Source: Sulfitobacter sp. W027 (GTDB lineage: Bacteria > Pseudomonadota > Alphaproteobacteria > Rhodobacterales > Rhodobacteraceae). Taken from it: a stretch of 64,000 bases of DNA. The position numbers and the translations under genes were made by a program. Below the pieces are notes generated by a model. The model was given only the letters and a program-made list of their open reading frames with translations, made no database searches and was not told the DNA's origin. How positions within the stretch are numbered: the stretch's first letter is position 1; the number at the start of each line of letters is the position of its first letter. Shown here one piece after another: positions 17,372 through 27,567 of this stretch. The DNA is taken from the NCBI RefSeq assembly GCF_025143985.1, contig NZ_CP083564.1:62001-126000 (forward strand). The letters run 5' to 3'.

Positions 17372-18247
17372 TTAGATGCGAAAATCGTGGTCCCTGATCT
17401 CTTTCAGGTCGGGGATCACATCTGCTGTACCATGGCGCGTGACCATCAGCGCACCGGCCCGCATGGCCAGATCGATCGCATGCGGCATGGTCATGCCCCG
17501 GTCCAGACCGGCGACCAGATAGCCGGTAAAAGTATCCCCCGCCCCGGTCGTATCTACCACATCGACCTGATAGGCCGGATAGCTTTCAACCCGATGCGCT
17601 TTGTTAGAGACCCATTCACAGCCCCCCGCGCCCAATGTGACCACGATGTCATCGACGGGCAGTTGGCGGAGTTCACCCCCCGTCGCGGCGCGAAGCTGTG
17701 CTGCTTCAACCTCGTTCAGCACCAACAGGTCAATCCTGTCGAGGATCGCTTTTACCGCCTCTGCGTCAAAGGGGGCGGCTGCATAGGCCAGCCGCAGGCC
17801 CAAGGTCTTGGCCGTTTGCGCCGCGAACCGCTGGCCGTTGGTTTCGTTCTGCATCAACAGCCAGTCGCCGGAGGAGGCCTCGCTCAGCGCCGCGCCGATC
17901 ATCTCATCGGTGATTTCGTGATTGGTGCCGGGGAAGATGACGATGTTGTTCTCGCCCTCAAGATCAACGGCGATATTGGCGTGACCGGTGACCCCCTCCA
18001 TCAAGGTGATATGCGCCGTCTCGACCCCGTATTCCAAAAGCCTTTCCAGCGCCCAACCGCCATCGGCCCCCAGCGCGCCGACATGCATCACCCGCGTCCC
18101 GGCGCGGGCGGCGGCAACCGACATATTGGCCCCCTTACCGCCCAGCCCTTGCCGAAAATCCCGGGCCGAAACGGTCTCTCCCGGCCCCGGCAGATGGGGC
18201 AGCAGATAGAAGTTGTCCGCGTTGATAGAGCCGAGATTCCAGATCAT
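17372..18247 (-). CDS. PfkB-family sugar kinase, ribokinase-like
   Basis: 291 residues. Both PfkB signatures are present: the N-terminal GLGGKGANMSVAAARAG near residues 31-47 and the C-terminal DTTGAGDTFTGYLVAG with catalytic Asp near 230-245. The closest named relative is ribokinase (RbsK), but the first strand (NLGSINADNFYLLPHLPGPGE) is only generally similar, so the sugar or nucleoside acceptor is open. The ATG shares one base with the malic enzyme stop (TGATG), so it is co-transcribed and coupled with that gene, an odd partner for a ribose kinase. Confidence 0.83.
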   Translation of the reverse strand: MIWNLGSINADNFYLLPHLPGPGETVSARDFRQGLGGKGANMSVAAARAGTRVMHVGALGADGGWALERLLEYGVETAHITLMEGVTGHANIAVDLEGENNIVIFPGTNHEITDEMIGAALSEASSGDWLLMQNETNGQRFAAQTAKTLGLRLAYAAAPFDAEAVKAILDRIDLLVLNEVEAAQLRAATGGELRQLPVDDIVVTLGAGGCEWVSNKAHRVESYPAYQVDVVDTTGAGDTFTGYLVAGLDRGMTMPHAIDLAMRAGALMVTRHGTADVIPDLKEIRDHDFRI

Positions 18248-20544
18248 CAGCCCACCTTGCAGGCCGCGAGAATGGCCATGTTGAGGATGTCATTCGCGGT
18301 GGAGTTCGAGGAACAAATCTGGATCGACTTATCGAGACCGGTCAAAATCGGCCCGATCACCGTCGCCCCCGCCATTTCCTGCATCAGCTTGACCGAGATA
18401 CTGGCCGAATGTCGCGCCGGCACCACGAGGATGTTGGCAGGCCCCGTCAGCCGTGAGAACGGGTAGTTCGCTTGGCTCGCCGCGTTCAGCGCCACGTCGA
18501 CGGTCATCTCGCCCTCGTATTCGAAATCGACGCCGCGCTGGTCAAGCACTTCAGGCGCGAGGTGCATCTTTTCGGCGCGCTCCGAGACGGGGTAGCCAAA
18601 GGTCGAGAAACTGACAAAGGCCACCCGCGGCTCTAGCCCCAGATGTCGCGCTACGCGGGCACCGCTTTCAGCAATATTAGCCAGATCGTTTTCGTCAGGC
18701 CATTCGTGCACCAGCGTATCGGCAATAAAGACGATCCGCCCCTTATGCAGCAGCGCCGTGATGCCCGCTGCACCGGCTTCGGCATTGGCCTCAAAGACAT
18801 GGTTCAACCGTTCCAAAACATGCGCCGATTTGCGCGTGGCCCCGGTGACCAGACCGTCGCCATGCCCATGCGCCAGCATCAGCGCCGCGAAGACGTGGCG
18901 ATCACGCGAGGCGAGGCGGTGGATGTCTTTGCGGTCAAACCCTTTGCGCTGCAGACGGCCATAAAGGAAATCTTTGTATGTTTCCAAATGCTGCGTATTG
19001 GCAGCGTTCACCACCTCCAACTCGCGCACTGCATCTTCCATGCCGCTGGCTTCCAGCTTGGCGCGCACGTCGTCCTCGCGCCCCACGACCAAGGCTTTCC
19101 CCAGTCCGGCGCGCTGGTACATGACCGCCGCGCGCAGCACCTTTGGATCATCGCCTTCGGCGAAGATCATCCGTGCTTGGTTCGCCCGAGCCCGCGCATT
19201 GATGCCGCGCAGAATGCTGGCAGTCGGGTCCATCCGCGATTTCAGACCCAATTCATAGGCGTCCATGTCGATGATCGGACGGCGCGCGGCCCCGGTGTCC
19301 ATTCCCGCTTTTGCCACGGCAGGTGGGATCCGGTGGATCAAGCGCGGGTCGAAAGGCGTCGGGATGATGTAATCGCGACCGAAGGTCAGGGTCTTGCCAT
19401 AGGCCAGTGCAACCTCGTCCGGCACATCCTCACGTGCCAATTGGGCCAAGGCGTGCGCACAGGCGATCTTCATCTCGTCGTTGATGGCGCGGGCGTGAAT
19501 ATCCAGCGCCCCGCGGAAGAGATAGGGGAAGCCCAGCACGTTGTTGACTTGGTTCGGGTAGTCCGAACGCCCAGTGGCGACGATGGCATCCATCCGAACC
19601 TCATGCGCCTCTTCGGGCGTGATCTCGGGGTCGGGGTTCGCCATGGCAAAGATCACCGGGTTATCGGCCATAGAGGCCACCATGTCCGGCGTCACAGCCC
19701 CCTTGACCGAAACGCCAAGGAAGACATCCGCACCCTTCATCGCCTCTGCGAGGCTGCGCAGCTCGGTATTGGCAGCGTGGGCCGATTTCCACTGGTTCAT
19801 ACCCTCGGAACGGCCTTGATAGATCACGCCCTTGGTGTCGCACATGATGCAGTTGTCGTGTTTCGCGCCCATGGCCTTAAGCAGTTCCAGACAGGCGATC
19901 CCAGCAGCACCCGCGCCATTCAGCACGATCCGCACGTCCTCGATCTTTTTGCCCGACAGGTGCAGCGCGTTGATCAGACCCGCTGCGCAGATCACCGCCG
20001 TGCCGTGTTGATCGTCATGAAAGACGGGAATATCCATCTCTTCCTTGAGCCGCTGCTCAATGATGAAACACTCAGGCGCCTTGATATCCTCGAGGTTGAT
20101 CCCGCCAAAGGTCGGACCCATCAATTTGCAGGCATTGATAAAGGCTTCGGTGTCTTCGGTATCAAGCTCAATATCGATAGAGTTCACATCGGCAAAGCGT
20201 TTGAACAGCACCGCCTTGCCCTCCATCACCGGCTTGGAGGCCAGTGCGCCCAAGTTCCCCAGCCCCAGCACCGCCGTCCCGTTGGAGATCACGGCGACCA
20301 GATTGCCCTTGTTGGTATAGTCATAAGCCGTTTCGGGGTTCGCCGCGATCGCCTCACAGGGGACTGCCACACCGGGGGAATAGGCAAGGCTGAGGTCCCG
20401 CTGGGTGGTCATTGGCACGGTGGCCGAGATCTCGAACTTGCCGGGCGTCGGTTCGAGGTGAAAGGCAAGCGCCTCTTCAGAGGTGATACGGTTCTTTCTC
20501 GTCACGACATTACCCTTTTTCTGCTTTAAGAACTTCTTAGCCAC
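18247..20544 (-). CDS. maeB: NADP-dependent malic enzyme with phosphotransacetylase-like domain
   Basis: Oxidatively decarboxylates malate to pyruvate. 765 residues in two parts: the malic enzyme domain (about 1-430) with SLAYSPGVAVPCEAI, FHDDQHGTAVI and the NAD(P) loop LNGAGAAGIACLELL, then a phosphotransacetylase-like domain (about 440-765) that in known MaeB enzymes is regulatory. The start at MAKKFLKQKKGNVVTRKNRIT is the longest available; a start nearer the EEALAFHLEPTPGK block is possible. It leads a two-gene unit with the PfkB kinase and diverges from mutS. Confidence 0.94.
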   Translation of the reverse strand: MAKKFLKQKKGNVVTRKNRITSEEALAFHLEPTPGKFEISATVPMTTQRDLSLAYSPGVAVPCEAIAANPETAYDYTNKGNLVAVISNGTAVLGLGNLGALASKPVMEGKAVLFKRFADVNSIDIELDTEDTEAFINACKLMGPTFGGINLEDIKAPECFIIEQRLKEEMDIPVFHDDQHGTAVICAAGLINALHLSGKKIEDVRIVLNGAGAAGIACLELLKAMGAKHDNCIMCDTKGVIYQGRSEGMNQWKSAHAANTELRSLAEAMKGADVFLGVSVKGAVTPDMVASMADNPVIFAMANPDPEITPEEAHEVRMDAIVATGRSDYPNQVNNVLGFPYLFRGALDIHARAINDEMKIACAHALAQLAREDVPDEVALAYGKTLTFGRDYIIPTPFDPRLIHRIPPAVAKAGMDTGAARRPIIDMDAYELGLKSRMDPTASILRGINARARANQARMIFAEGDDPKVLRAAVMYQRAGLGKALVVGREDDVRAKLEASGMEDAVRELEVVNAANTQHLETYKDFLYGRLQRKGFDRKDIHRLASRDRHVFAALMLAHGHGDGLVTGATRKSAHVLERLNHVFEANAEAGAAGITALLHKGRIVFIADTLVHEWPDENDLANIAESGARVARHLGLEPRVAFVSFSTFGYPVSERAEKMHLAPEVLDQRGVDFEYEGEMTVDVALNAASQANYPFSRLTGPANILVVPARHSASISVKLMQEMAGATVIGPILTGLDKSIQICSSNSTANDILNMAILAACKVG

Positions 20545-20615
20545 GATCAGAGTTCAGCACAACGCGTGCCCCACGTCAGGCCAAATCGCTCGATAAAGAC
20601 CGCCCAAGGCGCTGC

Positions 20616-20645
20616 ACCCCCCTTTCGCTGCGCCGGGGGGTTTTG
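20616..20645 (+). other. Hairpin with T run upstream of mutS
   Basis: ACCCCCC, twelve-base loop, GGGGGGT then TTTG, in the 130-base divergent gap between maeB and mutS. It looks like an intrinsic terminator facing mutS 30 bases before its GTG, although no plus-strand gene lies upstream. It may be an attenuator in the mutS leader or a relic. Confidence 0.35.
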
Positions 20646-20674
20646 TAGGGTCCGCGCTGCAACAGGGGGCAGCC

Positions 20675-23320
20675 GTGCAGACAGAAAAAGTAACGCCAAT
20701 GATGGCGCAATATCTCGAGCTTAAAGCGGACCACGCGGATGCGCTGCTGTTCTACCGCATGGGCGACTTTTATGAGATGTTCTTTGACGATGCCGTTGCC
20801 GCCGCCGAAGCGCTCGACATTGCGCTGACCAAACGCGGCAAGCATCAGGGCAAAGACATCGCCATGTGCGGCGTGCCGGTCCATGCTGCCGAGGGCTATC
20901 TGCTGACCCTGATCCGCAAAGGGTTTCGGGTGGCTGTCTGCGAACAGATGGAAAGCCCGGCGGAGGCCAAGAAGCGCGGTTATAAATCGGTCGTGAAACG
21001 CGATGTGGTGCGGCTGGTCACACCCGGTACGCTGACCGAAGAGAGCCTGTTGGAAGCGCGCCGCCATAACTACCTCGCCGCCTTTGCCGAGGTGCGGGAT
21101 GCTTGCGCGATGGCCTGGGTCGATATCTCTACCGGTGCGTTTCACGTGATGCCACTGGCGCAGGTGCGTCTTGGGCCAGAACTCGCGCGGCTGTCGCCGT
21201 CTGAGTTGATCGTATCCGAAGCGAAAGAGAGCGAATTGCACGAGGTCGTCTCTGATTTCGGGATCGCGCTGACCGGCTTGGCCCGCTCAGCCTTTGACAG
21301 CACCAGTGCGGAAAAGCGGGTCTGTGACCTTTTCGATATCGCGACATTGGAAGCATTCGGCACCTTCACCCGCGCCGAGGTCTCCGCGATGGGAGCGGTA
21401 ATAGAATACCTCACTATTACACAACGTGGCAATCTACCCCTTCTGCGCCCCCCACAGAAAGAGGCCGAAGCCCGTACCGTTCAGATCGATGCGGCGACCC
21501 GACGCAATCTGGAATTGACACATTCGCTTAACGGCGGTCGCGCCGGGTCATTGCTGTCGATCATGGACAATACCGCGACGGCCGGGGGCGCGCGGCTGTT
21601 GGAGCGGCGGATCTCAAGCCCCTCTCGGGTGGTCGATGTGGTCACCGCCCGCGCCGATGCGGTGAGCTTTGCCTATGACAATGCCCGCATGGCACAGGAC
21701 ATCCGGCAACGGCTGCGCAATGTGCCAGATCTCGACCGGGCGCTCTCGCGCCTGTCGTTGGACCGGGGCGGCCCGCGCGACCTTGCCGCAATCCGCAACG
21801 GGTTGATCGAAGCGGAGGCCTTGCATCAGACCCTAACCCAACAGGATCTGCCGGAATTACTAAGTGAGGCCGCCGAAGGGCTACAGGGTCATGGCGACCT
21901 CATTGACCTGTTGGATCACGCCTTGGTTGCCGAACCACCCCTGATGGTACGCGACGGCGGCTTTATCGCACCCGGCTATGACGCTGACCTCGACGCCGCG
22001 CGAGAACTGCGACACGAAGGGCGCGGCGTGATCGCGGGCATGCAGCAGCAATTCGTCTCTGACACGGGGATTTCGTCGCTGAAGATCAAGCATAACAACG
22101 TCCTGGGCTATTTCATCGAATGCACCGCCACCCATGCGGAAAGGATGCTTTCGCCGCCCCTGTCGGAAACATTCATCCACCGTCAGACAACGGCGAACCA
22201 GGTGCGCTTTACCACCGTCGAACTGTCTGAGTTGGAGACCAAAATCCTCAACGCCGGCAATCATGCGCAGGAGATCGAGAAACGTCTCTACGAGAACTTA
22301 CGGAGTGCGATTTTGGACCATGCGGCAGAGATTGGCCAAGCCTCCGCCGGTCTGGCCGAGGTAGATCTGGCCGCAGGCTTGGCCGATCTTGCCCGCAGCG
22401 AAAACTGGGCCCGCCCTCGCGTCGACATGAGCCGCGCCTTCGAGATCGAAGGCGGGCGGCATCCGGTCGTGGAACGCGCATTAGCGCAACAATCCGGCGA
22501 GCCTTTCATCGCCAATGACTGCGACCTTAGCGCTGATGGCGAGGCGGCGAACATCTGGCTTCTGACCGGCCCTAACATGGCAGGTAAATCGACCTTCCTG
22601 CGACAGAATGCACTTATCGCGCTGATGGCGCAGATGGGCAGCTTTGTGCCCGCAAGCTCGGCCCATATCGGCATCGTAAGCCAGCTTTTCAGCCGCGTCG
22701 GCGCTTCGGACGATCTGGCGCGGGGCCGCTCGACCTTTATGGTTGAAATGGTCGAAACCGCGGCGATCTTGAACCAGGCCGACGACCGCGCGCTGGTGAT
22801 CCTTGATGAGATTGGGCGCGGCACAGCCACCTATGACGGCTTGTCAATTGCATGGGCCACGCTGGAACATCTGCATGACGTGAACCGCGCTCGCGCGCTT
22901 TTTGCCACCCATTACCACGAAATGACGGCGCTGGCAGGCAAGCTGCCCGGCGTCGATAACGCCACGGTGGCGGTTAAGGAATGGGAGGGCGAGGTCGTCT
23001 TCCTCCACGAGGTGCGCAAAGGGGCGGCGGATCGGTCTTACGGGGTGCAGGTCGCGCAACTGGCGGGCTTGCCCGCATCGGTAATCGCCCGCGCCCGCGT
23101 GGTTCTGGAAGCCTTGGAAAAAGGCGAACGCGAGGGCGGCGCGACGCAAAAGACCCTGATCGACGATCTACCGCTTTTCGCTGTCAGCCCGACCCCACAG
23201 CCAAAGCCTGCAAAAACCTCGGCGGTCGAGGAAAAGCTGAAAGAGATCATCCCTGATGAAATCTCCCCTCGTGAAGCGCTTGAACTGATCTACAAACTAA
23301 AAGAGGCGGCCAAATCCTGA
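20675..23320 (+). CDS. mutS: DNA mismatch repair protein MutS
   Basis: Recognises mismatches and starts repair. 881 residues from a GTG start with the strong site AGGGGGC ten bases upstream. The mismatch-binding N-terminal motif (LLFYRMGDFYEMFFDDA, with the Phe-x-Glu element) is at residues 23-39. The ATPase has Walker A TGPNMAGKSTFLRQNA near 630, the ST motif GRSTFMVEM, Walker B LVILDEIGRGTATYDG, and the ATHYHEMT switch. The C-terminal helix ends KEAAKS. Its stop codon lies in the loop of the terminator hairpin. Confidence 0.98.
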   Translation: MQTEKVTPMMAQYLELKADHADALLFYRMGDFYEMFFDDAVAAAEALDIALTKRGKHQGKDIAMCGVPVHAAEGYLLTLIRKGFRVAVCEQMESPAEAKKRGYKSVVKRDVVRLVTPGTLTEESLLEARRHNYLAAFAEVRDACAMAWVDISTGAFHVMPLAQVRLGPELARLSPSELIVSEAKESELHEVVSDFGIALTGLARSAFDSTSAEKRVCDLFDIATLEAFGTFTRAEVSAMGAVIEYLTITQRGNLPLLRPPQKEAEARTVQIDAATRRNLELTHSLNGGRAGSLLSIMDNTATAGGARLLERRISSPSRVVDVVTARADAVSFAYDNARMAQDIRQRLRNVPDLDRALSRLSLDRGGPRDLAAIRNGLIEAEALHQTLTQQDLPELLSEAAEGLQGHGDLIDLLDHALVAEPPLMVRDGGFIAPGYDADLDAARELRHEGRGVIAGMQQQFVSDTGISSLKIKHNNVLGYFIECTATHAERMLSPPLSETFIHRQTTANQVRFTTVELSELETKILNAGNHAQEIEKRLYENLRSAILDHAAEIGQASAGLAEVDLAAGLADLARSENWARPRVDMSRAFEIEGGRHPVVERALAQQSGEPFIANDCDLSADGEAANIWLLTGPNMAGKSTFLRQNALIALMAQMGSFVPASSAHIGIVSQLFSRVGASDDLARGRSTFMVEMVETAAILNQADDRALVILDEIGRGTATYDGLSIAWATLEHLHDVNRARALFATHYHEMTALAGKLPGVDNATVAVKEWEGEVVFLHEVRKGAADRSYGVQVAQLAGLPASVIARARVVLEALEKGEREGGATQKTLIDDLPLFAVSPTPQPKPAKTSAVEEKLKEIIPDEISPREALELIYKLKEAAKS

Positions 23321-23330
23321 CCGCCTCTTT
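23300..23330. terminator. Terminator spanning the mutS stop codon
   Basis: AAAGAGGCGG, eleven-base loop that contains the mutS TGA, CCGCCTCTTT. Part of the stem encodes the last residues of MutS. It can also stop minus-strand transcription from grpE, which ends 20 bases beyond. Confidence 0.75.
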
Positions 23331-23350
23331 CAAAGATATCTGATTGGCAC

Positions 23351-23914
23351 TTAGCTCGCGGGGGTCGAAGACACCCCGACCTGCGCGGGACGCAGCAAAC
23401 GGTCGTGCAGCATGAAACCTTCGGCGGCGACCTGAATGATCTCGCCCGCAACGGTGCCCGGCACCGGGGCTTCGAACATCGCTTCGTGGTGCTTGGGATC
23501 AAATTTGTCACCCACCTCAGGTGCGATCACTTCGATGCCGTGCTTTTTGAAGACGCTGAGCAGTTCGCGCATCGTCAACTGGATACCCTCAAGCAAGGGG
23601 CCAAAAGCCTCGCGCTGTTCGTCGGTTGTGGTATCCAAGGCGCGTTTCATGTTGTCGTAAACCGGCAGCATGTCCCGGGCGAGCTTGGAGCCGCCATAGT
23701 TCTCAGCCTCACGGCGGTCTTTATCCGAGCGTTTGCGCGCGTTCTCGGCATCGGCTAATGCGCGCATGAAACGGTCGCGGTACTGGTCACGCTCGGCGCG
23801 CAACTCCTCCACCGCGAGGGCTTCTTCGTCAATCTCGGCCATGTCTTCGGCGTATTCTTCAGCTTCGGCGCTGTCGATCTCGTCCAAAAAGTCGTTTTCT
23901 TTCGGCTCTGCCAT
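23351..23914 (-). CDS. grpE: Nucleotide exchange factor GrpE
   Basis: Releases ADP from DnaK. 187 residues: an acidic N-terminus (residues 1-35), a long charged helix (EELRAERDQYRDRFMRALADAENARKR) that forms the coiled-coil dimer, then the C-terminal beta domain containing MLPVYDNMKRAL, GIEVIAPEVGDKFDPKHHEAM and the final LLRPAQVGVSS. It lies nine bases after hrcA, so both heat-shock genes share one transcript. Confidence 0.96.
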   Translation of the reverse strand: MAEPKENDFLDEIDSAEAEEYAEDMAEIDEEALAVEELRAERDQYRDRFMRALADAENARKRSDKDRREAENYGGSKLARDMLPVYDNMKRALDTTTDEQREAFGPLLEGIQLTMRELLSVFKKHGIEVIAPEVGDKFDPKHHEAMFEAPVPGTVAGEIIQVAAEGFMLHDRLLRPAQVGVSSTPAS

Positions 23915-23923
23915 GTTCCACCT

Positions 23924-24988
23924 CTAGTTCCGGTCGGAAATCAGCTTTCCCACCAGTTGTGCCGTGTAATTCACAATCGGCACGATACGTCCATAATTTA
24001 AGCGTGTCGGGCCAATGACACCCACGGCGCCGATCACCTTACGATCAGCGTTCATATAAGGGGAAACGACCAGAGAGGAACCCGAAAGTGAGAAAAGTTT
24101 GTTTTCGGAGCCGATAAAAATGCGCACACCGTCCCCATCCTCGGCCAGTTCAAGGAATTCGGCGATGTCCCGCTTGCGCTCAAGGTCATCAAAGAGGCTG
24201 CGGATACGTTCAAGGTCTTCGGCTTCGCCTTCCTTGTTCAGCAAATTTGACCGCCCGCGCACGATCAGACGCTCTGCATGCTCCCCCTCGCCCTGCCAAA
24301 GCACAGCGCCGCTTTCGACCAACTGCTGCGCCAGCACGTCGATCTCCTGACGCCGTTTGGCGATCTCTTGCTTGATGCTTTGATGCAGTTCACTGATCGT
24401 TTTTCCCTCAACAAAAGCGTTCAGGAAATTCGCAGCTTCGCGCATCGAACTTGGGGTTTGGCCCGGTGGCGGGGTAAACAACCGGTTTTCCACGTGACCG
24501 TCAGAGAAAACCAGCACGACCAATGCCCTATCGGGCGACAGAGAGACAAACTCAATATGTTTGATCGGCGCCTCATGCTTGGGCGTCAGCACAAGCGAAG
24601 CCCCATGGGTCACACCAGACAAGGCCGAGCCAATCCGGTCCAGCAGCCCGCCCACATCGGAGGAGTTGTTCCCCAACGTGGCGTCAATCTTCTCGCGGTC
24701 CAACTCTGTCGGATCGCCGATCTCGATCATGCCATCGACAAACATCCGCAAACCCAGCTGCGTCGGTATCCGCCCGGCAGAGACATGCGGGCTATCCAAC
24801 AGTCCCAGATATTCGAGATCCTGCATCACATTCCGGATCGTCGCGGCAGAGACCTTTTCGCTAAAGTCGCGGGTCAGCGTGCGCGATCCCACCGGGTCGC
24901 CGCTTTCCAGATAGCCTTCGACCACCCGGCGAAACACTTCGCGGGATCGGTCATTCATGTCTTTCAGCAATTCTGGCGTGTTTTTCAT
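23924..24988 (-). CDS. hrcA: Heat-inducible transcription repressor HrcA
   Basis: Represses heat-shock operons by binding CIRCE elements, with GroE needed for activity (known for the family). 354 residues from [18 protein letters not shown]. The winged helix is at residues about 10-85 ([18 protein letters not shown] and [17 protein letters not shown]), and the C-terminal ends [27 protein letters not shown] use the ATG at 24988; the frame runs to 25030. I looked for a CIRCE (TTAGCACTC-N9-GAGTGCTAA) in the 24989-25098 gap and saw none. Confidence 0.96.
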   Translation of the reverse strand: MKNTPELLKDMNDRSREVFRRVVEGYLESGDPVGSRTLTRDFSEKVSAATIRNVMQDLEYLGLLDSPHVSAGRIPTQLGLRMFVDGMIEIGDPTELDREKIDATLGNNSSDVGGLLDRIGSALSGVTHGASLVLTPKHEAPIKHIEFVSLSPDRALVVLVFSDGHVENRLFTPPPGQTPSSMREAANFLNAFVEGKTISELHQSIKQEIAKRRQEIDVLAQQLVESGAVLWQGEGEHAERLIVRGRSNLLNKEGEAEDLERIRSLFDDLERKRDIAEFLELAEDGDGVRIFIGSENKLFSLSGSSLVVSPYMNADRKVIGAVGVIGPTRLNYGRIVPIVNYTAQLVGKLISDRN

Positions 24989-25008
24989 CGGTGCTCGCTC
25001 TCTTACCC

Positions 25009-25037
25009 AATAAAGGTACAAGCTGGGCAAACGTCAA
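25009..25037 (-). promoter_or_regulatory. Possible sigma-70 promoter of hrcA-grpE
   Basis: On the minus strand TTGACG (25037-25032), 17 bases, TTTATT (25014-25009), ending 20 bases before the hrcA ATG. The -35 is a five-of-six match and the spacing is ideal; the -10 is a four-of-six match. Not tested. Confidence 0.4.
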
Positions 25038-25098
25038 TCGGGGTTGCATCAAAGCCTCGTGGGGCGGTATCCCCGGGCAACATCAAAAAGGATATGTC

Positions 25099-25812
25099 AT
25101 GCGTCCCTCTGGCCGGAAACTCGATGAAATGCGCGCCGTCTCGATCGAGACAGGTTTCACCAAACATGCGGAAGGGTCGGCCCTGATCAAAATGGGCGAT
25201 ACCCATGTGCTCTGCACCGCAACCATCGAGGACCGTGTGCCGCCCTTTATCAAAGGCTCCGGTCTGGGTTGGGTCACTGCAGAGTACGGCATGCTGCCCC
25301 GTGCCACCAACACGCGGATGCGTCGTGAGGCGGCCTCCGGCAAGCAAGGGGGCCGCACGGTCGAAATCCAGCGCCTGATTGGCCGCGCTTTGCGCGCCGG
25401 TGTGGACCGCTCTGCCTTGGGCGAGCGTCAGATCACCGTCGATTGTGACGTATTGCAAGCCGACGGCGGCACCCGCTGCGCGTCGATCACCGGTGGTTGG
25501 ATTGCCCTGCGCCTAGCCGTGAATAAATTGATGAAAGCAGGCGATGTGATCTCTGATCCACTGGTAGACCCGGTCGCCGCGGTTAGCTGCGGTATCTACG
25601 CAGGCCAGCCGGTTCTTGATCTTGACTACCCCGAGGATTCTGAAGCAGGCGTCGACGGCAACTTTATCATGACAGGCTCCGGCAAGCTGATCGAAGTACA
25701 AATGAGCGCCGAAGGCTCTACCTACACCCGCGACCAGATGAACCAACTGATGGATCTCGCCGAAAAAGGCGTTGGCGAACTGGCTACGATCCAAAAATCG
25801 GTCACCGCATGA
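25099..25812 (+). CDS. rph: Ribonuclease PH
   Basis: Phosphorolytic 3' trimming of tRNA precursors. 237 residues from [19 protein letters not shown], the family length. [25 protein letters not shown] with the conserved Arg residues is at about 75-99, [18 protein letters not shown] at about 116-133, and [20 protein letters not shown] near the end. The frame is open to 24991 but the ATG at 25099 is the family start. It overlaps rdgB by ATGA. Confidence 0.97.
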   Translation: MRPSGRKLDEMRAVSIETGFTKHAEGSALIKMGDTHVLCTATIEDRVPPFIKGSGLGWVTAEYGMLPRATNTRMRREAASGKQGGRTVEIQRLIGRALRAGVDRSALGERQITVDCDVLQADGGTRCASITGGWIALRLAVNKLMKAGDVISDPLVDPVAAVSCGIYAGQPVLDLDYPEDSEAGVDGNFIMTGSGKLIEVQMSAEGSTYTRDQMNQLMDLAEKGVGELATIQKSVTA

Positions 25813-26420
25813 CGCGCCAGTTTACCGAAAAACGCATTCTGATTGCCACGCATAACGCAGGCAAGCTGGAGGAAATGCGCCAGCTTTTCGCGCCTTATGG
25901 GGTGGAGGTCATCGGCGCGGCAGAGATGTCCCTGCCCGAACCGGAAGAAACGGAAACGACCTTTGTCGGCAACGCACGGATCAAAGCCCACTCTGCCGCG
26001 AAGGCTACGGGCTTGCCTGCCTTGGCCGACGATTCCGGGATTGAGGTCGAGGCGCTCGACAACGCCCCCGGCGTATATACCGCCGATTGGGCCGAGACTG
26101 AGAATGGCCGTGATTTCATCATGGCCATGACCAAAACGCGGAACCTGCTCGAAGAAAAGAACGCCCCCCACCCGCGCCGCGCCCGCTTTTGCGCAACGCT
26201 TGTGCTGGCATGGCCCGATGGCCATGACGAAGTTTTTGCGGGTAAGGTCAACGGCACTTTGGTTTGGCCCATGCGTGGCGAACAAGGTCATGGCTATGAC
26301 CCGATGTTCCAACCTGACGGACATGAAATCACATTCGCCGAGATGGACTCAGAACAGAAAAACGGCATCAGCCACCGTGCCGATGCTTTTGCAAAGTTGA
26401 TTGCGGGTTGTTTTGGCTGA
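25809..26420 (+). CDS. rdgB: Non-canonical purine NTP pyrophosphatase (RdgB/HAM1)
   Basis: Removes ITP, dITP and XTP from nucleotide pools. 203 residues. The N-terminal (S/T)xNxxK-type strand is [15 protein letters not shown] at residues 8-22; the catalytic [11 protein letters not shown] is at about 73-83; [11 protein letters not shown] and the final [10 protein letters not shown] follow. The start overlaps the rph stop (ATGA). Order rph-rdgB-hemW is common in alphaproteobacteria. Confidence 0.96.
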   Translation: MTRQFTEKRILIATHNAGKLEEMRQLFAPYGVEVIGAAEMSLPEPEETETTFVGNARIKAHSAAKATGLPALADDSGIEVEALDNAPGVYTADWAETENGRDFIMAMTKTRNLLEEKNAPHPRRARFCATLVLAWPDGHDEVFAGKVNGTLVWPMRGEQGHGYDPMFQPDGHEITFAEMDSEQKNGISHRADAFAKLIAGCFG

Positions 26421-27567
26421 AGATTGGCAACAGGGCGGCTTTGGCCTCTATATCCACTGGCCATTTTGCGAGGCAAAGTGCCCCTATTGCGATTTTAACA
26501 GCCATGTCAGTCGCCAGATTGACCAAGCAGCTTGGCGTGATGCCTATCTTTCCGAACTTCAACGGGCTGCGGATGAAACACCGGGCCGCGTCCTCAACGC
26601 GGTCTTTTTTGGCGGCGGTACGCCCAGTTTGATGGACCCCGATGTCGTGGCCGACATCATCGCCGCCATCCGTCGCCACTGGCCCACCGCGAATGATCTG
26701 GAAATCACGCTAGAGGCCAACCCCGGTTCGGTCGAAGCGGGTCGTTTCGCCGCCTATCGTCAGGCTGGCGTTTCACGTGTCTCTATGGGAATTCAGGCGC
26801 TGAACGATCCGGATCTCAAACGCTTAGGTCGCCTCCACTCCGCCCAAGAGGCGATGACGGCCTTTGATATCGCCCGCAATACCTTCGAGAGGGTTAGTTT
26901 CGACCTTATCTATGGGCGGCAAAACCAGACCGCTGCGCAATGGGAAGCCGAGCTAAAACAGGCTCTGTCCCTCGCGATAGACCATATATCACTCTATCAA
27001 CTTACCATTGAGCAAGGCACAGCCTTCGGGGACCGTTATGCCTTGGGTAAACTTCGCGGCTTACCAGACGAAGACCTCGGCGCGGATATGTTCACGCTAA
27101 CACAAGACATTTGCAATGACATGGGCATGCCCGCCTATGAGGTGTCAAACCACGCCCGCGATGGTGCCCAATCTCGCCACAACCTGATCTATTGGCGCTA
27201 TGGCGATTACATTGGCATTGGCCCCGGTGCACATGGTCGGTTGACGCTAGAGGGGCAAAAACTGGCCACCGTCGCCTATAGCAATCCACAGCGTTGGCTT
27301 GACGGTGTTGCCAAAGGCGAAGCAGAGAAGCCCCGCATGGCCATTAGCCGAAGCGAACAGGCGACGGAGTTTCTTCTTATGGGCCTGCGCCTCAAAGAAG
27401 GCGTTGATCTGGCCCGCTACGCCGCCATTGCCGGGCATGAGATTGACGAAGGTGCTGTCAATCATCTGCAGGATATCGGCATGGCGACACGCGAAGGCAG
27501 CAGATTAATCGTTTCAGATCAGGGCGTTATCGTATTAAACGCTGTGATCGAAACGCTTCTACCTTAG
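26413..27567 (+). CDS. hemW: Radical SAM heme chaperone HemW
   Basis: Family known for binding heme and delivering it to membrane enzymes. 384 residues. The cluster motif is [12 protein letters not shown] (CxxxCxxCxF), with Phe where coproporphyrinogen dehydrogenase HemN has a fourth Cys, so HemW is the better call. [10 protein letters not shown] and LEANPGSVE are the SAM-binding strands. No ATG exists near the family start; I chose the TTG at 26413 (then [15 protein letters not shown]), which overlaps rdgB by eight bases; another TTG at 26401 would add four residues. Its stop overlaps the converging parB stop by four bases. Confidence 0.92.
   Translation: MAEDWQQGGFGLYIHWPFCEAKCPYCDFNSHVSRQIDQAAWRDAYLSELQRAADETPGRVLNAVFFGGGTPSLMDPDVVADIIAAIRRHWPTANDLEITLEANPGSVEAGRFAAYRQAGVSRVSMGIQALNDPDLKRLGRLHSAQEAMTAFDIARNTFERVSFDLIYGRQNQTAAQWEAELKQALSLAIDHISLYQLTIEQGTAFGDRYALGKLRGLPDEDLGADMFTLTQDICNDMGMPAYEVSNHARDGAQSRHNLIYWRYGDYIGIGPGAHGRLTLEGQKLATVAYSNPQRWLDGVAKGEAEKPRMAISRSEQATEFLLMGLRLKEGVDLARYAAIAGHEIDEGAVNHLQDIGMATREGSRLIVSDQGVIVLNAVIETLLP

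Noticed and set aside
18643-20529. A 628-codon plus-strand frame opposite maeB.
   Set aside because: Mirror of a well-conserved gene in a G+C-rich genome; the translation is rich in His, Arg and Gln without any domain pattern. Same for the long frames opposite ahcY (60333-61520) and the ABC gene (5203-5988).
21138-21153. GTTTCACGTGATGC in mutS as another parS.
   Set aside because: Only 12 of 16 positions match and the right arm is lost; chance within coding sequence is likely.
24989-25098. CIRCE operator between hrcA and rph.
   Set aside because: No TTAGCACTC-N9-GAGTGCTAA or near match seen on either strand.
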